A stretch of 64,000 nt of DNA, taken from NCBI GenBank assembly GCA_013180625.2, contig SNVD02013169.1, positions 124,001 to 188,000 of the forward strand. The letters are read 5' to 3'. The notes under the pieces are model-generated. The model saw only the letters and a list, made by a program, of their open reading frames with translations. It did not search any database and was not told the origin of the DNA. This DNA is from Boswellia sacra. Lineage: Eukaryota; Streptophyta; Magnoliopsida; Sapindales; Burseraceae. The position numbers and the translations under genes are program-made. Positions 34,371 to 43,422 of the stretch are shown here, in pieces (the first letter of the stretch is position 1; each line of letters opens with the position of its first letter).

Positions 34371-34737
34371 TACTACTTCCCAAACGAGCTAGATCTGCCT
34401 CAATTGTTTGTCTTTTGCTTTCAACTTCCCTCAAGTTAGCTTATGCTATTTCAAGAGTTTTTTGAGCTTCTTGGGGATCAATGTCACTACTCTTCTCTGT
34501 ATCATTTACTAAAATAATTATCTCATTATTACCTATTCTAGCAAAACCACCCATTAGGGCCATCGTTAACCATTCATTGTTAAAGCACATTCTCAAAATA
34601 CATATATCTACAGTTGTGGCAATAGGCATGTGATTTGGTAATATGCCAATTTGTCCACTATTAGTAGATAAAATGATTTCTTTCACTTCTGAATCCCAAA
34701 CAATTCGATTAGGGGTCAGTACACAAAGATTTCAGGT
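34371..34737 (-). pseudogene. atpE: Plastid atpE pseudogene (nuclear copy)
   Basis: This is the ATP synthase epsilon subunit of plastids. The minus strand runs from a ruined start (ATG changed to ACG, with a stop two codons on) through [28 protein letters not shown] and [17 protein letters not shown] to [19 protein letters not shown] at 34441 follows, then ANLREVESKRQTIEADLA, and the copy is cut at about 34371, about 15-20 residues before the normal end. It lies beside trnP, although the two genes are far apart in plastid genomes, which shows scrambling. Confidence 0.93.
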
Positions 34738-34992
34738 CGTAGAGGGAATAAAGAGGAGAGACAAGAAGAGGTGGAGGAAATAGAGAGGAGATAGAAATCA
34801 TGTTTCTTGGCAGAGGAAATAGAGAGGGAGGGAGGCGGCGGCGGAGGAAATTAGCGAAGAAGAGAGAGTAAAGAGTGTGTTTTTATTCAAATAAGGGTAT
34901 TTTTGTTTAATTACTATTTACATAAGGTTATTTGGGTTTGATTTTTATTTATGTAAGGGTACTTTGATTAAAGAATGCAACTTATTTTCTCT

Positions 34993-35106
34993 CCATCGTT
35001 TAAGTTAATGGCAAAATTCGAAATCTAAGGGGCACTTTGTAATTTTCAATCTCTAAAGGGAAAATTTTATTTAAACCTTACCTCAGGGATAAAATGTGAT
35101 TATACC
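34993..35106 (-). repeat. Right long terminal inverted repeat
   Basis: This is the inverse partner of 24460-24567. It follows directly on a purine-rich stretch (34740-34870) that separates it from the atpE fragment. Confidence 0.7.
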
Positions 35107-35989
35107 AAAATGTATTCTTCTAAAACTTTATTAAATAGAAATATCAGACAAAATCAATTTATTTTCCTTTTGTCTACTCAAATTATATTTTTTAAAATAA
35201 AAAAAGATATTTGTATTAAAGATTTGAGTTTAAATATTTGTATAATGTACTTATTCTTTAATTGTTTTAATTAAACTTTATAATCATTTTCATAGTTTAT
35301 TTGAGAATTGATAATTTTTTTTAAGGTTAGAAATTTTTTTTCACTTTTTAAAAATCTATATGAGTATGTTTTATTCACAATATTTATTTAAATTATTTGA
35401 TTTAGATCTATGACAAGATTAAAAGAAAGCAAAATTCTAGATTCTTAATTTTATTATTAATTAATCTAAAACTATAATGATTAAAAAAATTTAGTTATAT
35501 ACTCAATACGGGTCCCAACAAACTCTAAATCCACGTTCTACCACTCGCTAAATGCACTCCCAAAAGTACAATCCATATCTATTTGTTTAAGGCCATTTAT
35601 TATTAAATTTTTTAAAAAATAAAATTTTATTTGAAAGATATAAATAATTTGAAAAATTAATCTATGTAGTCAATATAAAATTTATATAATCAATCGATTT
35701 TACTTAAAAAAACAAAATTAACAATAAGAATTTTCAATAAAGTTGATGAAAAAAATTGGTTATGCATAAATTTATTATTGTAGTTTAAGTAAGATTTTAT
35801 TAAATTAATTAATTAATTAAATTTCTATAATTTATACAAATTTGGTTTCAAAATGTTGAAAATTGTAGAATAAAACATAATTGCTCAAATTTAAAATAAT
35901 AAAAACAAAAAAAATGTAAAGATTATTTTTTGGAGGGTTGGGCTACATGAACCCCTAAAAATACTCTACACACTTCAATTTTAATAAAA
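35107..35989. other. AT-rich intergenic DNA
   Basis: No gene, RNA or repeat end was found. The composition is strongly AT-rich with long A and T runs. Confidence 0.4.
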
Positions 35990-36870
35990 CAATGAAACCC
36001 CTCAAAATAATTGTTTATTAATTGCACAGTGTCTTTCTTATTTAAGGCTTTGTTTAAATTATAAAGTTAGGATGGCTCGGATCCATTTTTAAAACAATGA
36101 ATAAAGACACATTTTGAATCGTTAGGTTATTTATCTTAAAATGATATATTTTAAATATAATTTTAACCATTTAAAGTGTCCAATGGTCTAAAAATGATTG
36201 TTCGAAATTTTTACAAAACTTTGATGCTGTTTATTTTAATCTTATAATTAGATATTAATTTATTCTCTGTATTTAGATTAATAATTTTCTTTGAACTGTA
36301 CTTGTCATTATTCAAATTGCAAATAATTAAGACCCAATGTTATTTACTTCATTAAACTAATCCACTTAATTTGACTTTCACATCTAAATAGATTATTAAT
36401 TCATCATCATTCATCATAAACCACAAAAAATAAAAATCAACAGTACCCTTTTGAGTTTGATCTCCCTTTACTTGCAAACAATTAGATTTAAGAGTTGGGT
36501 AAAAAATTGTATTGCATATATATTTTTTAGTTTCAACTTAAAATATGTTTAAGTTGAATTTTTAATCTTTCATTTATTTTTGTTCAAATGCATAAATAAT
36601 TGGTAAATATACAACATAAAATATCCTAGAAATATAAAGCATCAATTAGATTAAAATATTATTTAGTTATTTAGTTGGAACCATCTTATGTGTTGCAGTT
36701 TGAAGCCCACTCAGTTTGTTGATATTTCCTATTTATCGTTCAAAATATTTTCCAGAGGACATGCAGCAAACAATTGAGATTCTGGCCTTGACAAGCCCAA
36801 TATACCCAATACAACATTCATTTTTGGACCTGTCGAGGTCCAATATGATAAGCCAATGTATATGTGCCCA
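35990..36870 (-). repeat. DUF247 upstream segment, copy 3 (displaced)
   Basis: It is similar to 12590-13290 in its first half (AATGGTCTAAAAATGATTG, TTCTCTGTATTTAGATTAAT, TTCATCAT). It resembles 9433-10150 at its far end (TTTGAAGCC, GGCCTTGACAAG). No DUF247 coding sequence accompanies it. It is about 23 kb from copy 2, and the gap is filled by transposons. Confidence 0.7.
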
Positions 36871-37234
36871 TTTATAATTCCAAGGAATTTCTATGTATTA
36901 ATCAATCTAGTAAAATATCAGCTTAGATTAGCTGAGGAATTGATTTTTATCATATATGACTGTGAGTCTTTGCCATGTCACGACAAAGCTTGAGAGTTGA
37001 GAATGGTGCATGCATGCGCGCGGATCTTTGGTAACATAAACATGTTCAAAACTAATTAATGGTTACTAGACGCGGCTCTGGCAATTAATATCAAAATAGA
37101 TGTACAGTAAAATATTGATGAATGAATATAGTTAGGATTATAAAAAATTATTATTTTATAGAGGTTATTTTAATTATCGATAAATAAATAATTTATTAAT
37201 TTATTGATAAATAAATAATTATTCATTTATGAAG

Positions 37235-37271
<37 letters not shown>

Positions 37272-37379
37272 AAAATTCATGAATGTGTTACCAATCAAAA
37301 AAATTTCTCAAGTTTTTATTCTAACATCTTGGAGGGCTAAGAGGTAAGAGTAACAAATCTAAAAAAAAAAAAATTAACA

Positions 37380-37767
37380 TATTAAATGCTATCAATTTTA
37401 TTAATGCGGCTTACAACATTACGTGAAAACAAAAACCATTGCAAATTGTTTTCATGACATTGCAAAATTCGATCAAATAAGGTATAGTTGTTAAACAACA
37501 AGTTGGTGAAGATGATGGCATCCATAAATTATAGGAAGTCATTTCTACGCTTCGCTATAGGAATTCAATGAATATTGAGCACATTTTAAGTTATCCTAAT
37601 AAGAATAATGTAGTGATGGAATTGCTTGTTGAAGAGATTACCGAAGGGGTAATGGATATGCTTCTTGACGATAATCATGATCTAGATTATTATTCCGTTT
37701 TACCACATGTTTTTCCAAAAGAGGTCATTCAAGCCATAGTAACCTTACACAATTTCTTGATACAATA

Positions 37768-37824
<57 letters not shown>

Positions 37825-37935
37825 CAAATGTGATGCATACTTTGTAAAAAATTAAGGATGAAGTTAAGTTTAGTTTAGATAGAAAGAAAAAACAAAAAAC
37901 ACTAGATGCATATTTTGAAAAGAGCAGAATTAAGA
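37380..37935 (+). pseudogene. Tigger-like transposase, C-terminal relic
   Basis: Fragments in different frames resemble the tail of plant Tigger-type (CENP-B/DDE) transposases. One reads KTIANCFHDIAKF. A longer open frame (37568-37768) reads HILSYPNKNNVVMEL and ends VIQAIVTLHNFLIQYE. After the microsatellite comes DEVKFSLDRKKKQKTLDAYF. In intact relatives the TLHNF segment is followed by a basic stretch and an SYF/AYF ending. A (TA)n expansion at 37771-37822 splits it. Confidence 0.55.
37771..37822. repeat. (AT)n microsatellite
   Basis: About 26 AT units lie within the transposase relic. Confidence 0.95.
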
Positions 37936-38500
37936 AACTAGAAGTTTTCAGGAAAAAATCACATTAATTTTATAAATTTTATATACATGTTATATATTGT
38001 ATGCACTGGATCAATTATTAATTTATATATTTGTAGGGCCTTAAAGGACTTAAAAAAAAACTATTATCTTATGCATTTAGCGAACTTATTCATTATTACA
38101 AAGGCCTGAATTGGAACCAGAAAATTTTATTATTTAACCAGTGTTATTAATTTATCGAATACTCATTTATCGAGGTTTTACCGTGATTATCATTCTGGCA
38201 TTTGTATATATAGAGGCTTAATTTGAGTTATTGAAGGTAGTAAGATGTTGTTGATTGGTATAGTATAGAAGTTTTGAGAACGGTTAATTTTATATATAAT
38301 GGGATGAGAACAAGAGCTTATTTATATGGAGGAAGTAGACTGAATCTAATTTATTGTGTGAGGAATTATATTAACAAGGGGTACGTAAAATGTTGTACCA
38401 TCAAAAGAACAAGAAGACTCATTTTTATTCTCTCTAAATCAGCTATATCTTAATTGGAAGTTTCATCTGTCTATATAAACATATTCTAGAAGGAGATTTA

Positions 38501-38719
38501 TTATATCTGAGGAAGGAAATTTCCTGTGCTCAACCTCGATGGCAATAACATTGTGAGCCTAAGAGAGATTAGAAATTTTACTAAACAATTGTTCACCAAC
38601 CCATAAGCCAAGCTGGGTTCTTCTGAATATAACTGTGGTATAAACGAGAGTGGTTTCATGGCTGTACTTGCAGTTGTACATGTGTTCGACTTCAACTCCC
38701 CAAAACAGAAGAGCTTCAT
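38501..38719 (-). pseudogene. PLETHORA C-terminal relic
   Basis: The minus strand encodes FIPQLYSEEPSLAYGLVN, which parallels [19 protein letters not shown] near the C-terminus of the PLT gene at 40079-42787. The DNA match is clear over about 60 bases (38588-38650 against 40325-40387, GTTCACCAA..CCAT..AGC.AAGCTGGGTT). It fades on either side. No AP2 domain is present nearby. It is a leftover of a second PLT copy in the same orientation, about 1.4 kb past the 3' end of the intact gene. Confidence 0.6.
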
Positions 38720-40078
38720 CAGAAATTAATCAAACCGAAATCAAACTCCAAAGTTAACCTTGATCAATGCATTGCCTCTAGGCTAGGAGAAGGAAACATG
38801 TACAACAGATGAAATTAGCAAGAGAGGAGTTGGTAGATCATAGATGGCCTCTCAGCCGTGAGAAGAGAACTCGAGACCCGCAAGAAAGTGGAATTGCAAA
38901 CTAATTAATGTTGATGGTGACACTTATAACATTAATTTTGATGATACTTTGCTATAAACTTATAATTAAATTTATTCCCCGTAATATTTTTTCCTTCACA
39001 AGTATATTAGTTAGATTATGCACTTTAAAAAAATCAATTTAATTTTATAGAATTTTTATATATATCCAATAGTAAATAATAATTTTTCATTTATTAAAGA
39101 TTAAATGTTAATAACGTTGAGCTCACACCAATGAAGTGATTTGATAATGAGTGAGGATTATATGTACGTCCAAAACTTTGGATTAGAATATTTCAAAAAC
39201 CCTTCTGCATGCAAACCCTAATCACTGTATTTCAACACAAAAAAGAAAAAAATCTTCTCCAAAAATGCCTAATTTTAACTCCATAAGAAGAAATTAATTT
39301 CTAAATCCCATTTTAATTAAGTTACAATAAAAATTTTTTTTATCAAAAGTATTGGGATTTAAAGGAATCAAAGAAAAGCTGTATCATTGACAAACGAAAG
39401 GATGGGATTTAAAGGAATCAAAGAGAAGGATATATTATTCACAAATAAAAAAATAACTATCAGTTTTCAATTGAATCTAATTAAAAGTGGAAGCTATGGT
39501 GAAGGTAACATTACAAAAATAAAACACAATCCTTTCACTCCATTATCTAATGTCAACACACATCAATAATATATGTATATATATACATGTAAGATTTTTA
39601 GATGTTCGAAAATAAGTGACCTTGCTACTATAAAACACATCGGTTGGTATGAAAATAATTTGAGGAGAATGAATCTCGTAGGATGCATATCCAAATATTG
39701 TAACATATATACGATGATCAGAATTTATGATGTATTGGAATAAAAGCTATTTATGTCAAACAGATCCAAAATTCAATGTGGGAGTTGCATACAAAATTTG
39801 GGTCATACATTTGACCGATAAACTGACATGGCAGAAAATATGGACCCACTGAATCTGATTTGGTCGACTTAATTTCTCTTGTAAAAAGCCCTAAGATACT
39901 CGGAGTAGAACAATTTAAAAGCCAAAAAATTACAAAATCAAAGCGAAAACTGGGGCTTTAGCTTCTCAAAGCAGACCTACATATCTCTATTGCCTATTGG
40001 CTTCGCATTAAAAATCAACTCCTATTTTGCTTGAAACATGAAAAAAAGCATAGTAAAAAGTGTTCTTCAAACCATAAT
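38720..40078. other. Intergenic DNA and PLT 3' region
   Basis: It includes the 3' untranslated region of PLT (from 40078 downward, end not determined). A short direct duplication with unit GGGATTTAAAGGAATCAAAG occurs at 39354 and 39404. No gene was found. Confidence 0.45.
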
Positions 40079-42787
40079 CTAGTCATTCCACATTGTAAAA
40101 ACTCCTGGATTCGTTCCCTGAACCGAATCACCAGACCAATTGCCATACCCACCGGAAGGCATATCATAATCCACCTTAACAAGAGCAAGTTCTTCTGCAG
40201 ACCCAACTGCATTTGCCCCGGAAGAATTTGAGGTCATTCCAATACCATTTCCGAGATAACCTCCACCGTAACTCCCACTTGAGCTGCCATTATTGTCCAT
40301 CACAGATGATGAAGTGGAACCCATGTTCACCAATCCATGAAGCAAAGCTGGGTTGTTCTGAATGTAACTGTTGTAGAAATGAGAGTTCTGGCTTGATGGG
40401 TGCAAGTAAGACCCTGATTGCTGGTGCAATTGAAGCTGTGTCTGGATGTAACTTTGATGAAAAGAAGGGTCTTGAGTGTACTGGGAAATGTCCTGGTTTT
40501 GTAGAGTTAGCAAAGGTTGCGGTTGCTCAAATGGGGTTTGCATTAAGGGGTAAGCCTGTAACCTGCTAGAGCTAGAGCTTCCATATTGAAAACTTGAACC
40601 AAGAGCTATCATTTCTTCACGTCTTCTTGAAGATTCGAGTGCTTGAGCCTCCTTTAAGCGTTTTGCGGCCCCACCTCCAATTGGTAGTGTGTTGCTTTCG
40701 AGTATGGCTTTCACATCGTAACGATTCATGTCGAAATTGGTCACCGCATTTAGTCCTCTAAACTTTATTGCTGCTATGTCATAAGCTTCTGCAGCTTCTT
40801 CCTCCGTACCTTATATGAGCAAAGTAAACATTGTTTGAGAATAATTACAGAACCTCGGCGTAGAATTTCCAGGAATCTATTGACGTGTTATTTATAACTA
40901 TTACGTAGAAAATAGAAAGTTAAAGTTTTTTTTATTATTCTTATTAGAGTTCTTTCAGTTACTCGTATTCCAATGAGTGCATTATTCTTAGAAGTTAATT
41001 TCAACAACTTACTGAAAGTTCCAAGGTAAAGATCTTTGTTTCCCGCAACTCTGCCAATCCTTGCTTGCCATCTTCCATGTTGATGATGCCTGCGCATAAA
41101 GACACATTCATTTCTTAGTTAGCGGCAGAGACAGATCGAGAGACAGGGAAAGCAATCATAAAAGCTAAATTTGGTATACCTAGTAACTCCACGATACATC
41201 GAAGCACCCCTTGAAAAGCCACTACTCTTCCTGCAGTTAATTAATTAATAACCAAATTAAATGTATCGAAAATTACTGTCTCTAACAAAATCATTTTTAT
41301 GAAACTATAGCGACTATTATTTTCATGTCACGTCTATTCAGTTTATTTCAAAGGAATGAATATGGAGAGTAGTTTAACACAATATATAATTAGTCTCGGG
41401 CTTATACTTTCCCTTATGCGGTAATTTCCTTAATTACCTTCTAATAGAGGCCACAAATTCTTGTCTAGTCATGTGCTTCATCTCCTCCAATTCCTTCTCA
41501 TAGTTGCTAATCTGCAACCACAAAAGAAATAATTAAGCATTGATTCCCAAACATGTAAAAGGAAAAATTAGAAATAGATGCATGGAAAATTATGCATGCA
41601 TTTTGAACTTTACCTAGCAATTTAGTCACTAAAGCACCAGTAGAAACTTACTGGGAAATTGGTAGTGGTGGACGTTCCCCAATACTTGAGTGCAGCAAGA
41701 TCATAAGCCCTAGCTGCTTTTTCTTCTTTGTCATACCCCCCTGCACATAAAAGGAAAATAAAGGACCTTTTTTGTGACTGATGTAAACAGTAAAATATGA
41801 AGAATTAGAAAAAGCTGCTGGAAAAGGTTAAGAGAAATAAATTTTACTCACCCAAGTATACTGCAAGGACAATAGAAAGCAAAACCACCAAGACACGATA
41901 AAGAGAAATAGTTAGCGACAGGTCAAATGGTACCCAGATAATGATTAATTATAACAAATATCACAAAGAAATTAAATTATCTATTAGGCTCTTACCTTGT
42001 CGTCCTTTTCTTGATTGCCCTTCCCTTCTACAACTATTATCCCAAAGATGAGCTTCATATCTTCCCGTCCATCTATGCCTATACTTGCACCACGAAAAGA
42101 TTTATAATACCAATGTTAAAATAAAAATTGAACTCTAAAATTTTGCAACCGACATTAAAAAAAAAAATCGCTTGATGATATAAATTCACACCTTGTTACA
42201 CCACGATATATGGATGTTCTTTGGCCAAAAGTGTCCAAAGTCCTTCTAGGGGTAGCTTCAACAGTATTAGTACCATTATCGCCACTTGTTTCGCAAGTTG
42301 AACCCTTGCCGCTGCCCATTGACAATGTCAATGACTGCAAATTGTTAGCATTTTCTTGAAACTCATAGTTACCGGAGGCGGCAACATTAATGGTATTTTG
42401 CACTGGCACTATGCTGCTGTTTTGGAACAGGTAATCAGATTCATTAGCTTGAATTTCATTGAATGCCACAAGATCTGTCTGGTTCTCAGATTTGCTCACG
42501 CCAAGAAAATCTGCAACCTTTGGAACCTCGCCGCTTCCATGAGTATTAATCAGATTCCACTCTGAAAACAACAAAATATATGATATAAGAGATGGGGAAG
42601 AGTATGATCAAGAGACTGAGATAAGCAGAAGAGATGTACCTTGACCTTGAAATGGGTTGTCCATATTATCATTGACTAACCCTAGATTGAACTGATGAGA
42701 CTGAGATGCGTGCAGTTGTGGTGGTAATGAAGCATGGGTAGGAGAAAGAGGAAAAGAAAGCCAGTTGTTTGAATTCATGGAGCCCAT
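40079..42787 (-). CDS. PLT2: PLETHORA (PLT1/PLT2-type) AP2 transcription factor
   Basis: This is a nuclear transcription factor of the AINTEGUMENTA-like class. In Arabidopsis PLT1 and PLT2 maintain the root stem-cell niche downstream of auxin. Nine coding exons, with consensus splice sites in phase, are 42640-42787, 42192-42561, 41996-42078, 41852-41860, 41652-41740, 41438-41511, 41180-41230, 41013-41089 and 40079-40809. They total 1,632 bases, a 543-residue protein (Arabidopsis PLT1/2 are about 570). The N-terminus [18 protein letters not shown] and [15 protein letters not shown] are PLT-specific. AP2 repeat 1 starts at about residue 166 ([21 protein letters not shown]) and repeat 2 at about 268 ([20 protein letters not shown]). 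The tail has [21 protein letters not shown] and ends GVFTMWND. The start gives MGSMNSNN; the inner ATG three codons on equals the usual PLT start. The gene is intact. PLT1 and PLT2 cannot be told apart here. Confidence 0.96.
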
Positions 42788-43120
42788 GGTGATGTTTTCA
42801 CTAGTAAAAGCTTTGGATAAAGTTCCTTCTTCTTCAACAGATCAAAATATCTTCAACACGTGACAAAGCACAATGAGAACGCACATGTGATAGAGAAAAC
42901 TCTTGAGATTACAAAGAAGTTTTTTAAACAAATGACTAGGTTTCACAACTTTGAAGCTTCCTCTGTCTCTATGTAGTTATATAACTACGCTGCTTGTAGA
43001 ATATGAGCTTTAGGCAAGAAGAGGGAAGAGCAGAAGGAGGAGGAGGTTGAAAAGAGAAAATTTAGAGAAGAATGAAAGGCTTTTAAATTAAAATTTTCTC
43101 AATCTCTCTCTCTCTCTCCC
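42788..43120 (-). promoter_or_regulatory. PLT 5' leader and proximal promoter
   Basis: Upstream of the PLT start lies a long CT/GA-rich leader (on the minus strand, pyrimidine-rich around 43000-43060). A short CT repeat is at 43103-43118. No classic TATA box stands out; TTTTAATTTAAAAG near 43090 is the nearest candidate. The TSS is not determined. Confidence 0.45.
42964..42969 (+). promoter_or_regulatory. Single TGTCTC auxin-response element candidate
   Basis: TGTCTC lies about 180 bases upstream of the PLT start. PLT genes respond to auxin, so it is worth noting, but a single hexamer is weak evidence. Confidence 0.2.
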
Positions 43121-43374
43121 CCCGTCAACAAAGACACATTTCGACTGAGGTGTGCCACAGCCACCCCTTTGGCAGTGGTGATTTTAAGTGGTCTGAGTCT
43201 CGGCACCATTTTCCAACGCATGAAAACCAAGTCATCATAATATAAGAATAATAATAAAAACATATATTGCATGATACTGCAAATGGACACGAGTGTCATA
43301 CTAAACTATAAGTTTGAGATCCTTTCAGTCTTTGTACGAAGACAAACCCACAATTCCAACTGGAAAAATCCAAG

Positions 43375-43380
<6 letters not shown>

Positions 43381-43419
<39 letters not shown>
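43381..43419. repeat. (CT)n microsatellite upstream of PLT
   Basis: About 19-20 CT units lie about 600 bases upstream of the PLT start. GA/CT tracts near plant promoters can bind GAGA-type proteins; any role here is inference. Confidence 0.9.

Positions 43420-43422
<3 letters not shown>

Larger units (their letters stand above)
24460..35106. mobile_element. Long inverted-repeat unit (MULE-like) with captured DNA
   Basis: The unit is bounded by inverted repeats of about 110 bases (24460-24567 and 34993-35106). The left one starts GAAATAATTACGTTTTACCC; the right one, read inward, starts GGTATAATCACATTTTATCC. The arms stay alignable to the TTTCGAATTTT block and about 25 bases beyond it. Long inverted repeats of this style are typical of Mutator-like elements in plants. 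Between them lie a host-gene scrap (25301-25426), plastid-derived fragments (25570-26845 and 32154-34737) and a later CACTA insertion. No MULE transposase is present. No clear 9-bp target duplication was seen, so the classification and exact ends are tentative. Confidence 0.5.
37105..38183 (+). mobile_element. pogo/Tigger-like DNA transposon relic
   Basis: The left end CAGTAAAATATTGATGAATG and the right end, reverse complemented, CGGTAAAACCTCGATAAATG are alike at about 3 of 4 bases. The left flank is TA, as expected for this superfamily; the right flank is TG, taken as a mutated TA. The inside holds the C-terminal part of a Tigger-like transposase. Most of the transposase (the DDE core) is missing, so it is an internal deletion product. 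Confidence 0.6.
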
